A stretch of DNA of 64,000 nt from an uncultured Marinifilum sp. GTDB lineage: Bacteria; Bacteroidota; Bacteroidia; Bacteroidales; Marinifilaceae. The notes beneath the pieces are model-generated. The model saw only the letters and a list, made by a program, of their open reading frames with translations. It did no database searches and had not been told where the DNA came from. The position numbers were made by a program, and so were the translations under genes. Location: contig NZ_OY781918.1 of NCBI RefSeq assembly GCF_963677195.1, positions 4,452,923 through 4,516,922 of the forward strand, written 5' to 3'. This document shows, in pieces, positions 32,932 through 41,585 of this stretch (positions are counted from its first letter, which is position 1; every line of letters starts with the position of its first letter).

Positions 32932-34401
32932 TCATGCTGATTTAACAGAGGATTTTAATCGCTTAATGGCAAGAAATAAATGATAGATATACTCCTGCTC
33001 TATTTTATCAACTAATAATTTTTCTTTCTCGCTCGATTCTAGTCTCTGATATACATTCTGCAGCAAATTCAGTAAATAAATGGAAAATTCTTCCACATTT
33101 TTTACTGGTGTAAACAAATTCTCAATTACCTCATCGCCTTTTATTGTACTTTGCGGAACCCTAATTTTATTAGATGTTAAAATTTCCTGTGTAAGCTTAT
33201 GTGCCAAATCTGGATTTACCGAATTTAAATATTGATGATTTAACAATGCCAACACTTGTTTGTGATGAAATTCAAATTCACCAGCTTGTTTTTTCGCACT
33301 TTTCTGTAAATCGATAACCAATCGCAAGAGACTTGCCACTGGCGTATTCTTCGCCGGATATCCCATTGTTACATTCACATTATCGATACTGGCAGGAATA
33401 GAATGTAAAACCGGAAGCAAGAGTTCCTCATCGGCCAAAACAATTGCTGTTTCTTCGGGAGCCACGTCTTTATCGCGACAAAATTTATCGACCAAAGAAT
33501 GAGCATATTTAGCCTGCCCTACTTCCGACGAAAGAGAAATAAACTCAACATTAGCCTTGGTTTCTCTAATACTGTTAAATTTAACATTGGTTTTGGGCGA
33601 AGGGAATCGTTTAAGATTTTCTCTTAAAAACAAGCCTGCTTCATGAAATGGATTGTTAAGATATGACTCATCGTAATCCCAATAAAAATCGGCTAAGTTT
33701 TGTTTTTTAAAGGTAGAAAATAAATCTATTTCACACTTGTTTAATGCATTAAAACCAATAAAAATTACGCGTTTTACCTCAAGTTTTATTTCTCCCGACT
33801 CCAATTTATCAACTAAATACCTAGATGCCATTCCTTCAAAAGCCAAGCCTTCGGCTTCCAATTCTTCTTTTAAATCGGAATAAATACCAAATAGATTCTC
33901 CCATAAATTCACAAACTCCTTTTGATGCTCGGAATATTTCTCGGGCCTAAAAGTACTCCAAAAAGACTGAATTGCAGAAACTTGCTCCTCATCCAAATAA
34001 TCAAAAAGGTTATCAATCTCTTTTTCTTCAGCTAAATTCTGGAATAAATGTTTTGCATTTACTCTATACTTATCAAGATCATCAAAGTCGCCGAGAAGCA
34101 TTTCACCCCAATGATAAAAGTCATCGAAACTTTCTCTCACCTTCATTCGTTTGATATATATCTTATACAAACGAAAAAGTAAACCTAAACTATCCTCAAT
34201 CTGAAGGTGTGAAAGCGATCGGAAAAATTCGCTGATCGTATTAATTTTTGGAGTCCACATTGGACGATCGACCAGTTCGTTTAAAAATTTTGAAAAAAAC
34301 AAGCCGGCTCTCCTATTTGGAAAAACCAAACAACAATCGGAAAGTTCATTTCCATATTTAGAATAGAGTTCCTGGGTTATTTGTCGTAAAAAAGAGTTCA
34401 T
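32932..34401 (-). CDS. AddB-like nuclease, N-terminal fragment
   Basis: This 489-residue ORF covers the helicase-like N-terminal half of the bacteroidetal PD-(D/E)XK nuclease. CLVFPNRRAGLFFSKFL is a degenerate Walker-type loop, followed by helicase-like helices to AIVLADEELLLPVLHSIP and NVTMGYPAKNTPVASL. Without the nuclease half it should not function in recombination repair. The gene is 27 bp downstream of the YiiX-like gene, so the two were probably co-transcribed. Confidence 0.75.
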   Translation of the reverse strand: MNSFLRQITQELYSKYGNELSDCCLVFPNRRAGLFFSKFLNELVDRPMWTPKINTISEFFRSLSHLQIEDSLGLLFRLYKIYIKRMKVRESFDDFYHWGEMLLGDFDDLDKYRVNAKHLFQNLAEEKEIDNLFDYLDEEQVSAIQSFWSTFRPEKYSEHQKEFVNLWENLFGIYSDLKEELEAEGLAFEGMASRYLVDKLESGEIKLEVKRVIFIGFNALNKCEIDLFSTFKKQNLADFYWDYDESYLNNPFHEAGLFLRENLKRFPSPKTNVKFNSIRETKANVEFISLSSEVGQAKYAHSLVDKFCRDKDVAPEETAIVLADEELLLPVLHSIPASIDNVNVTMGYPAKNTPVASLLRLVIDLQKSAKKQAGEFEFHHKQVLALLNHQYLNSVNPDLAHKLTQEILTSNKIRVPQSTIKGDEVIENLFTPVKNVEEFSIYLLNLLQNVYQRLESSEKEKLLVDKIEQEYIYHLFLAIKRLKSSVKSA

Positions 34402-34428
34402 TGGTTCAAATTAACAGTGTCTTATATT

Positions 34429-35097
34429 TTATTCCTTATTGTAAGGATAAATAATATCAATATTTTGAGATTTATACATACCGTTGGGATTTAAGCCCAA
34501 TTTGCCCTCTGGAATTTCAACTTGCTTTTTCTGATAATAATCAAGCCAAAAAGGCAAAAACTCATGGGTATTCGGATTTTTGAAAGTCATGGGATTTAAA
34601 ACAAAAATCGCACTGGAATCTCCAGTATTCACAAACATTTCATAAATTAGTTCGGAACAATAATAGTTAGAATCACCAATCAGGTAAACATCATCGTAAG
34701 GCAATCCTATTAAAGTTTTGCCATATTCTATGGCTGCATTTATTCTATCTTTATATTCCGATTTTAATCTGGCAACAGCAACTTTAGGTTCTCCTTTATC
34801 ATTTACATTTCTATTTAAAAAAGTATCTAAAGGTGTTAGTGAAACTCCCTTAGATATAGCTTCCAAAATAAATACTTTTCCCGTTTTATCGATCTCAACA
34901 ATTCCAACATGAGAAAAATTAAGTTGCTCCTTACCTCCAGTAACAGATTCTATTGCATCGCTTATGGAATCGGAATCTAAATCCTGAAAAATCAAATCCC
35001 CTTTCTGTAAATCAAAATGCATTTTTTTTTGTAAATTATTGCAGCTAATAAATACAAATGTAAGAGTAATAACAAACACTAATCGAAGCAATATCAT
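34429..35097 (-). CDS. YiiX/YebB-like NlpC/P60-family cysteine hydrolase lipoprotein
   Basis: A lipoprotein signal (lipobox FISC, C19) precedes a permuted NlpC/P60 papain-like domain. The histidine lies in NFSHVGIVEI and the catalytic cysteine in NYYCSELIYEMF, in the order His-then-Cys typical of the YiiX/YebB group. DLQKGDLIFQDLDSDSISDAI matches the family start. Members cleave peptide or acyl amide bonds in the envelope, but substrates are mostly unknown. It lies upstream of the split AddB-like gene. Confidence 0.85.
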   Translation of the reverse strand: MILLRLVFVITLTFVFISCNNLQKKMHFDLQKGDLIFQDLDSDSISDAIESVTGGKEQLNFSHVGIVEIDKTGKVFILEAISKGVSLTPLDTFLNRNVNDKGEPKVAVARLKSEYKDRINAAIEYGKTLIGLPYDDVYLIGDSNYYCSELIYEMFVNTGDSSAIFVLNPMTFKNPNTHEFLPFWLDYYQKKQVEIPEGKLGLNPNGMYKSQNIDIIYPYNKE

Positions 35098-35269
35098 ATT
35101 TTAATTTTTTAATGTACTAATTGCAAAACTAAAGTACTCCGAACTCTCTACAATAAAAAAGATATCGTATTTTTTTTATCACTGTTAAATAAATCGGCAT
35201 ATAGAAAAACTCTATAAGCTGATTATAAAAAAAAATAAGCTTTTCGTCTTTTATTACTTTTTTAATAAC

Positions 35270-35297
35270 TTGAACCGTTTCAAAATTAATACATTTG
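35270..35297 (+). promoter_or_regulatory. Probable promoter of sucA
   Basis: TTG at 35270-35272, a 17-bp spacer and TACATTTG at 35290-35297. The expected start near 35304 gives a leader of about 37 nt before the sucA ATG. Confidence 0.55.
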
Positions 35298-35340
35298 TTT
35301 AAGCGACAACAAAAATCAGATAAGAACAATAAACAATTAT

Positions 35341-38196
35341 ATGGATAAATTCAGTTTTTTAGGTAATAGTGAAATCGAATATATTGATGAACTATACCAA
35401 TCCTATAAAGATAATCCCGAATCAGTTGAAGAAAGCTGGAGAACCTTTTTTCAGGGATTCGATTTTGCTACTGCTAAATTTCCTGTAAAACAGACTTTGT
35501 CTGAGGAAATCCCCGCTGCAAATAAATCGATGAGCAAAGAATTTAATGTTATGAATTTAATTCAGGCTTATCGTCAACGTGGGCATTTATTTACAAAAAC
35601 CAATCCGGTACGTAATCGACGAAAATATTTCCCCACTTTGGATATCGAAACTTTCGATTTATCTGAAAGCGATTTGGAAACCTCATTTCATGCAGGAAAA
35701 GAAATTGGAATTGGTTTTGCTAAATTAAAAGATATTGTTTCTCATCTTCAAGAAACTTATTGCCGATCGATAGGAGCTGAGTATGTATTTGTACGTCATC
35801 CACAAATGTTAAAATGGCTGCAAAAGAAGATGGAAAGTACTAAAAACACTCCCCACTTTACCGATGAGCAGTGTAAGCACATTTATTACCACCTTAAAAT
35901 GGCAGTTGGTTTCGAAAACTATATTCATAAAAAATTTGTTGGCCAAAAACGTTTTTCTCTGGAAGGTACCGAAACTCTTATACCTGCTCTTGATGCCATG
36001 ATTGAACGTGGAGCAGAATTGGGAGTTCAGGAATTTATTTTTGGAATGGCTCATCGCGGACGCTTAAATATTCTTGCTAACATACTCGAAAAACCTTATG
36101 CTAACATTTTTAAAGAATTTGTAGGAGAAGAATACGAAGAAGACATAGCATTGGGAGATGTAAAATATCATCTTGGATATGGAAATACGGTTAAAACTGA
36201 TGATGGTAGCGAAGTAAAACTCCATTTAGCGCCAAACCCTTCTCATCTAGAAACTGTTGGCGCTGTGGTTCAAGGCATTTCGCGTTCAAAAATTGATAAC
36301 GATTATAAAGGAAATCAGGATAAACTAGTACCTGTTGTTATACATGGCGATGCTGCAATTGCTGCACAGGGAATTGTTTACGAAACAGTTCAAATGGCAC
36401 AATTAAAAGGATATAAAACAGGAGGAACCATTCATCTGGTAATTAACAATCAGGTTGGATTTACCACCAATTACCTTGATGCACGCTCGAGTACTTATTG
36501 TACCGATGTTGCCAAAGTAACACGTAGCCCTGTTTTTCATGTAAATGGTGATGATGTTGAATCTTTAGTTTTTACCATAAAAATGGCAATGGAATATCGT
36601 CAGGAATTTAATTCCGATGTATTCATCGACATTTTATCGTACCGAAAACATGGACATAACGAAGGTGATGAACCTCGTTTTACGCAACCTATTTTATATA
36701 AAGAAATTGCAAAACATAAAAATCCACGTGATCTTTATGCTAAGCATCTTATCGAAAAAGGTATTTATACACAAAGTGATATTACTAGTATAAACTCGGA
36801 GTATACCAAATTACTTGACGAAAAATTTGAACTTTCAAAAAACTTCGATAAAGTTGTTATTCAACCCTTTTTAGATAATTATTATAAAAATATCAGATAC
36901 TCAACAGATATTGATTTTGAATCATCGCCCGAAACAGGTGTAAATAAAAAAACATTACTAGCTCTAGCAGATAAAATAACAAGTCTACCTAAAGATCTCA
37001 AGTTTTTTAAGAAAATTGGCAAGCTAATGAGCGATCGTAAAAATATGATCGATAACAATCGTTTAGATTGGGCTATGGGTGAATTACTAGCCTACTCCAG
37101 CTTGTTATCGGAAGGAAATTCGGTAAGAATTAGTGGACAAGATTCTGAACGAGGAACTTTCTCGCACCGACATGCTGCTTTGGTAATCGAAGATTCTGAT
37201 AAAAAATACTTTCCCCTTAAAAATCTGAGCGAAAATCAGGCCCCATTCCATGTTTACAATTCATCTTTAAGTGAATATGGTGTATTGGGATATGAATATG
37301 GTTATGCTATGGCTCATCCTACAGGATTAACAATTTGGGAAGCTCAATTTGGCGATTTCCATAATGTGGCACAGGCTGTTATAGACCAATACATAAGTGC
37401 AGCAGAAGATAAATGGGGAATTAAAAACGGACTGGTTATGTACCTGCCCCACGGATATGAAGGACAAGGTGCCGAACATTCTAGTGCAAGAATTGAGCGA
37501 TTCCTGACTCTATGTGCAAACAATAATATGCAAATTACCAACCCAACAACGCCTGCAAATTTGTTTCACATGCTAAGACGACAGATAAAACGTGAAATTC
37601 GTGTTCCTTTGGTATGCTTTTCTCCAAAGAGTTTGCTTCGTCATCCTGCCTGTGTTTCTAGTATAGACGAATTATCGAAGGGACATTTTCAGGAAGTAAT
37701 TGACGATAACAATGTTATTTCAGAAGAAGTACGTCGAGTTGTTTTCTGTTCGGGTAAAATCTATTACGATTTATTAGCCGAAAAGAATAATTTAAATGCC
37801 CAAGACATTGCTTTGGTAAGAATAGAGCAATTGTATCCTTTTCCTCATCAAAAAACAGATCAAATCCTAAAAAGATATCCAAATGCTTTATTACACCTTT
37901 GGGTTCAGGAAGAGCCAGAAAACATGGGAGCATGGCAATTTGTAAACTATGCATTTAAAAATAAAAATATAAGCTTAGTTCCTGTTGCACGTCAGGCAAG
38001 TGGAAGTCCTGCAACTGGTTTATCTAAAATTCATGCCTTAGGTCAAAAAGAAATTATTAATAAAGTATTTAGAAAGTGCACATGTAAACGCAAACTAAAA
38101 TATTGTGGTTTGCAATGTGTTGCAGGAAGCTCTCATGAAGAGATTCTTCGTCAACATGAATATTTCGAGAAGAAGAAAAGTAAACTGTTAATGTAA
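35341..38196 (+). CDS. sucA: 2-oxoglutarate dehydrogenase E1 component
   Basis: Thiamine-diphosphate-dependent decarboxylase of the TCA cycle complex. Conserved regions run the whole length: FGMAHRGRLNIL, HGDAAIAAQGIVYET, VINNQVGFTT, the ThDP/Mg motif around HVNGDDVESL, RKHGHNEGDEPRFTQP and the E1 C-terminal PHGYEGQGAEHSSARIERFL. The protein is 951 residues. The last 41 or so are unusual: after QKEIINKVF comes a short Cys-rich tail with C913, C915, C922 and C926 (CxC-x6-CxxxC) and a charged helix, beyond where E. coli SucA ends. sucB follows 113 bp downstream. Confidence 0.95.
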   Translation: MDKFSFLGNSEIEYIDELYQSYKDNPESVEESWRTFFQGFDFATAKFPVKQTLSEEIPAANKSMSKEFNVMNLIQAYRQRGHLFTKTNPVRNRRKYFPTLDIETFDLSESDLETSFHAGKEIGIGFAKLKDIVSHLQETYCRSIGAEYVFVRHPQMLKWLQKKMESTKNTPHFTDEQCKHIYYHLKMAVGFENYIHKKFVGQKRFSLEGTETLIPALDAMIERGAELGVQEFIFGMAHRGRLNILANILEKPYANIFKEFVGEEYEEDIALGDVKYHLGYGNTVKTDDGSEVKLHLAPNPSHLETVGAVVQGISRSKIDNDYKGNQDKLVPVVIHGDAAIAAQGIVYETVQMAQLKGYKTGGTIHLVINNQVGFTTNYLDARSSTYCTDVAKVTRSPVFHVNGDDVESLVFTIKMAMEYRQEFNSDVFIDILSYRKHGHNEGDEPRFTQPILYKEIAKHKNPRDLYAKHLIEKGIYTQSDITSINSEYTKLLDEKFELSKNFDKVVIQPFLDNYYKNIRYSTDIDFESSPETGVNKKTLLALADKITSLPKDLKFFKKIGKLMSDRKNMIDNNRLDWAMGELLAYSSLLSEGNSVRISGQDSERGTFSHRHAALVIEDSDKKYFPLKNLSENQAPFHVYNSSLSEYGVLGYEYGYAMAHPTGLTIWEAQFGDFHNVAQAVIDQYISAAEDKWGIKNGLVMYLPHGYEGQGAEHSSARIERFLTLCANNNMQITNPTTPANLFHMLRRQIKREIRVPLVCFSPKSLLRHPACVSSIDELSKGHFQEVIDDNNVISEEVRRVVFCSGKIYYDLLAEKNNLNAQDIALVRIEQLYPFPHQKTDQILKRYPNALLHLWVQEEPENMGAWQFVNYAFKNKNISLVPVARQASGSPATGLSKIHALGQKEIINKVFRKCTCKRKLKYCGLQCVAGSSHEEILRQHEYFEKKKSKLLM

Positions 38197-38221
38197 ACCA
38201 AAAACACAAGGATAAAGTACA

Positions 38222-38269
38222 AAGTATCAAGAATGCTCAAGCAAAATATCAAACTCTTTCTTGATACTT
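38222..38269. repeat. 12-bp inverted repeat between sucA and sucB
   Basis: AAGTATCAAGAA (38222-38233) and TTCTTGATACTT (38258-38269) are perfect complements around a 24-nt loop. There is no T tract, so it is not a simple terminator. It could be an mRNA-stability stem or a dispersed repeat of the kind common in Bacteroidota. Confidence 0.7.
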
Positions 38270-38309
38270 ACTACTCTTTAGTTGATTCTAAAAACAATAA
38301 GATATTCAA

Positions 38310-39548
38310 ATGATTGAAATAAAAATACCTAGCCCAGGAGAATCCATTTCTGAAGTAGAAATAGCCAGTTGGTTTGTTGCCAGCGGCGATATTGTTGAAA
38401 AGGATCAGGATATCGCTGAAATTGAATCGGATAAGGCAACACTAACTCTTGTTGCCGATGAAGGTGGAAAGATTGAAATTCTGGCACAAGAAGGCGATAC
38501 CGTAGAAGTTGGATCTGTTGCCTGTAAAATTGATACTAGCTTTGCAGGTGAAACACCAGCTCCCAAAGCTGAAACTACAAAGGAGGAAGCTCCAGCTAAA
38601 GTATCAGAACCTGTTGCTACCGAAACAAAAAAAGTAGAATCTGATAATTTTAAGGATGTTAAGATTTCTCCTGTAGCCAAAAAGTTAATGGAGGAAAACC
38701 AACTTTCGGTAGATGATGTAATTGCCGGACTTCAACGCTTATCGAAAAAAGACATACAGGCTGTTGTTGATATTAAGGGAAATGCACCAGCTATTTCGGA
38801 TCAAACTAAAGAAATTTCGAGAGATGCAAAGCGTACTAAAATGACTAATCTTCGAAAGAAATTAAGTGCGCGTTTGGTATCGGTTAAGAATGAAACTGCA
38901 ATGTTAACTACTTTTAACGAAGTAGATATGACCGCGGTAATGGAGCTAAGAAAAAAATATCAGAAGAAATTCGTAGAAACACACGATATCAAACTTGGCT
39001 TTATGTCTTTCTTTACTAAAGCAGCTTCGGAAGCCTTAAAACTGCATCCGGCAGTAAATTCGATGATTGATGGTGACGAAATTGTAACACCTCAGTATGC
39101 CGATATTGCAATCGCTGTGCAAACACCTAAAGGTTTAATGGTTCCTGTAATCAGAAATACAGAAAGTCTAGGTCTGGCCGATATTGAGAAAAACTTAATG
39201 AGCTTGGCAAACAAAGCTCGCACTGGTAAAATCAGTTTAGATGAGATGACTGGCGGAACCTTTACCATTACCAATGGCGGCGTTTTTGGTTCTTTGCTGA
39301 GTACTCCAATTATTAACCCACCACAATCGGGAATTTTAGGAATGCACAACATTGTGGAGCGTCCGGTTGCAGTAAATGGCAAGGTGGAAATTCGTCCAAT
39401 GATGTACATTGCTCTCTCCTACGATCACCGTGTGATTGATGGTAAAGATTCGGTTGGTTTCCTTGTGAAAATTAAAGAAATGATTGAAAATCCACACAAA
39501 ATGCTGTTCGATGGTAAAGATCCGGATAGTTTATTGTTAGGCTTATAA
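38310..39548 (+). CDS. sucB: Dihydrolipoamide succinyltransferase (E2 of 2-oxoglutarate dehydrogenase)
   Basis: One N-terminal lipoyl domain (the lipoyl-Lys lies in EIESDKATLTL), an Ala/Pro/Glu-rich linker, an E1/E3-binding domain (KISPVAKKLMEENQLSVDDV) and a catalytic acyltransferase domain with SYDHRVIDG (His and Asp) near the C-terminus. At 412 residues it is the succinyl-type E2. It is paired with sucA upstream; E3 is not in the window. The E2 of another 2-oxoacid dehydrogenase is unlikely given the pairing. Confidence 0.95.
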   Translation: MIEIKIPSPGESISEVEIASWFVASGDIVEKDQDIAEIESDKATLTLVADEGGKIEILAQEGDTVEVGSVACKIDTSFAGETPAPKAETTKEEAPAKVSEPVATETKKVESDNFKDVKISPVAKKLMEENQLSVDDVIAGLQRLSKKDIQAVVDIKGNAPAISDQTKEISRDAKRTKMTNLRKKLSARLVSVKNETAMLTTFNEVDMTAVMELRKKYQKKFVETHDIKLGFMSFFTKAASEALKLHPAVNSMIDGDEIVTPQYADIAIAVQTPKGLMVPVIRNTESLGLADIEKNLMSLANKARTGKISLDEMTGGTFTITNGGVFGSLLSTPIINPPQSGILGMHNIVERPVAVNGKVEIRPMMYIALSYDHRVIDGKDSVGFLVKIKEMIENPHKMLFDGKDPDSLLLGL

Positions 39549-39564
39549 AAATTTACGGATAAAA

Positions 39565-39606
39565 TAAAAGGCTGGAATCTCGATTGAGTTTCTGGCTTTT
39601 TTGTTT
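39565..39606 (+). terminator. Probable terminator of sucAB
   Basis: AAAAGGCTGGAA and TTTCTGGCTTTT form a stem that needs several G-U pairs, followed by a T-rich run. It is located just after sucB, so a terminator role is plausible though the stem is weak. Confidence 0.5.
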
Positions 39607-39674
39607 TGACTCAATCAAATAGTATTAATCATACCCCGACATTTACAGCTTGCTTATAGTCGGAGCATGATGAA

Positions 39675-39710
39675 ATAAAAAAAAACTGTCAGAATTTAAA
39701 ATTCTGACAG
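39675..39710 (-). terminator. Rho-independent terminator of ftcD
   Basis: CTGTCAGAATTT (39686-39697) and AAATTCTGACAG (39699-39710) are perfect complements. On the minus strand the stem is followed by about ten Ts (complement of the A run before 39686). Confidence 0.85.
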
Positions 39711-39735
39711 GGGTAAAATATTATCGAATTGCTAA

Positions 39736-41436
39736 TTAAATCTTAGCATTAACCATTTCAACGATTTCGTTCTCCAATGCTTGGGCCTTGTCAACAATTG
39801 CTTGTCCTTTAGCAATAATATCGGCAGCCCAAGCCTTATCGGTAAGATCGGCAGCGTTAATCTTCACATTCATGAAAGCACCAATTACACCCGAACGAGC
39901 AGCCAATGCACCTACACCCGCATCGGTAACTGAATTAGGGTTTCCGATCTCGGCCATTGCTTTGGCAACATCCATAGAACCTAAACAAAGCTCCATGGTT
40001 TGGAAAGGAACCATAGTTGCAAATTTAGTTGCTTCTTCCATAGCCTCGGCACGAGCAGCTTTCTCCTCCTCCGTTTTCTTAGGCATACGAACAGCATCCA
40101 TAATTTTATTAAAGGCATTTGTATCCTCATCAACCAACCAGTTTAGTTTGCTATGATACTCTTTGCCTTTCTCAGCCCAATCGGAGAACTCTTCCCAACG
40201 ATCGTCCCATCCTGGCTTGTGAGCCGAAAGGTTGGCAACCATTGATCCAAGAGCAGCACCCATTGCACCCATATAAGCAGAGATAGATCCTCCACCCGGT
40301 GCCATAGATTCTGAAGCTGTTTCTTCTACAAAAGAAGTTAAGCTCATATCTACCAATTTCTTCGCTCCTTTTTTCGCTTCATTCTCTAAAATATACTCGA
40401 TAATTTTCTTATCAGCATCGAATGGATAAAGCTCGTCCAAGCCTAAAGATTTAACAGCGATTTTGATGATTTCACGATCGGCAATACCCGTTGAACGACC
40501 TTGCATGCGTAGGTAATGCTTACCAGCATCAAGCATAGCTTGCAATGGCACTACACCTACCAATTCCGATCCTGTAACACGAATTCCACGAGCCTGAGCT
40601 TTAGCACAAACCTCATCGAATGCCTTATGAATAGGAGTAATAGAAATATCAGTCATATTCATAGAAATTTGGGCAACACCAAACTCTTCGATAAACCAAC
40701 CAATAGCCTTAGTAGCCTTTAATGTACCTGGAATCATTACTGGCTTACCATTCTCATCTTTTACAATTTTTCCTGTGATAGGATTTCCCTCACGCTTGGT
40801 ACGTCCACGCTCGCGAACATCGAATGCAATAGCATTTGCACGACGAGTAGAAGTTGTATTTAAATTGAAATTATATGCAATAAGGAAGTTACGTGCACCA
40901 ACAGCGGTTACTCCACTTTTGACAACTGCTTCGGTAAACTCGGCAGGCCCAAAATCGGGTTTCCATTGTTCGGTTCCAATACGATCTTTAACTGCTTCGT
41001 ACTCTCCGGCACGACAAACAGCTAAATTTTTACGTTCAGGAATTCGGGCAGCCGATTCGTAACAGTAAACTGGTACACCTGCCTCTTCGCCAATACGCTT
41101 AGCCAGCTTGTGTGCATACTCTACAGTCTCTTCCATCGTAATATTTGCAACTGGCACCAAAGGACAAACATCGGTAGCACCAAAACGAGGGTGAGCACCC
41201 GCATGCTTGCTCATATCAATTAGTTCAGCTGCTTTTTTTACAGCACGAAAAGCTGCTTCGCAAACCTCATCGGGAGTACCTACCATGGTTACAACCGTAC
41301 GATTTGTTGCTTTACCAGGATCAACATCTATTAAACTTACGCCCTCAACAGATTCAATCTCGTTTGTAATCTGATTAATGATATTCATGTCGTTCCCTTC
41401 AGAAAAATTAGGAACACATTCGATTAGTTGTTTCAT
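39736..41436 (-). CDS. ftcD: Glutamate formimidoyltransferase / formimidoyl-THF cyclodeaminase
   Basis: A bifunctional enzyme of histidine catabolism. It transfers the formimino group of formiminoglutamate to tetrahydrofolate, then releases ammonia to give methenyl-THF. The N-terminal transferase (about 1-330) begins LIECVPNFSEGNDMNIINQI and contains SKHAGAHPRFGATDVCPLVP; the C-terminal FTCD_C domain (about 350-560) has the MAPGGGSISAYMGAMGAAL loop. The 566 residues match the fused animal-type and bacteroidetal form. hutI lies 149 bp upstream, with a repeat in between. Confidence 0.95.
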   Translation of the reverse strand: MKQLIECVPNFSEGNDMNIINQITNEIESVEGVSLIDVDPGKATNRTVVTMVGTPDEVCEAAFRAVKKAAELIDMSKHAGAHPRFGATDVCPLVPVANITMEETVEYAHKLAKRIGEEAGVPVYCYESAARIPERKNLAVCRAGEYEAVKDRIGTEQWKPDFGPAEFTEAVVKSGVTAVGARNFLIAYNFNLNTTSTRRANAIAFDVRERGRTKREGNPITGKIVKDENGKPVMIPGTLKATKAIGWFIEEFGVAQISMNMTDISITPIHKAFDEVCAKAQARGIRVTGSELVGVVPLQAMLDAGKHYLRMQGRSTGIADREIIKIAVKSLGLDELYPFDADKKIIEYILENEAKKGAKKLVDMSLTSFVEETASESMAPGGGSISAYMGAMGAALGSMVANLSAHKPGWDDRWEEFSDWAEKGKEYHSKLNWLVDEDTNAFNKIMDAVRMPKKTEEEKAARAEAMEEATKFATMVPFQTMELCLGSMDVAKAMAEIGNPNSVTDAGVGALAARSGVIGAFMNVKINAADLTDKAWAADIIAKGQAIVDKAQALENEIVEMVNAKI

Positions 41437-41444
41437 TTTAATTT

Positions 41445-41472
41445 AGATATGAGATATGAGATATTAGATATG
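41445..41472. repeat. Tandem heptanucleotide repeat
   Basis: Four tandem 7-bp units of AGATATG (the third is AGATATT) lie at 41445-41472, just upstream of the ftcD ATG. Such short repeats can vary in number by slippage, possibly changing spacing in the ftcD leader. Confidence 0.75.
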
Positions 41473-41545
41473 AGACTTTTCTCAAGTCTAATCTCTCAAA
41501 TCTTATGAATTAATGTTTGTTATTTGTTTCTTTCTCAACGCAAAT

Positions 41546-41574
41546 ACACAAAGACGCTAAATTTTTCTTTGTGT
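41546..41574. repeat. Small inverted repeat between ftcD and hutI
   Basis: ACACAAAG (41546-41553) and CTTTGTGT (41567-41574) form a perfect stem with a 13-nt loop, just after the hutI stop. AAAGACGC/CTTTGTGTCTT-like stems of this kind are scattered in many genomes, and it may be a dispersed repeat or a weak terminator. Confidence 0.6.
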
Positions 41575-41585
41575 CTTAGCATTTT

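Larger units (their letters stand above)
31536..34401 (-). pseudogene. AddB-like PD-(D/E)XK nuclease gene split by a one-base frameshift
   Basis: Two reading frames that normally form one protein of about 954 residues are separated here. Frame one (from 34401) stops at 32932-32934. The second frame is open, without stops, from about 32956 and reads PLLNQHEIDVKQDTFF, then KILDKMIQSLS, straight into the second ORF. Total length is 3n+1, matching one inserted base. The shift must lie in about 20 nt (32934-32956), most likely in the AAATCCTCTG stretch near 32948-32952. It may be a genuine mutation or a sequencing error. AddA is not in this window. Confidence 0.8.
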
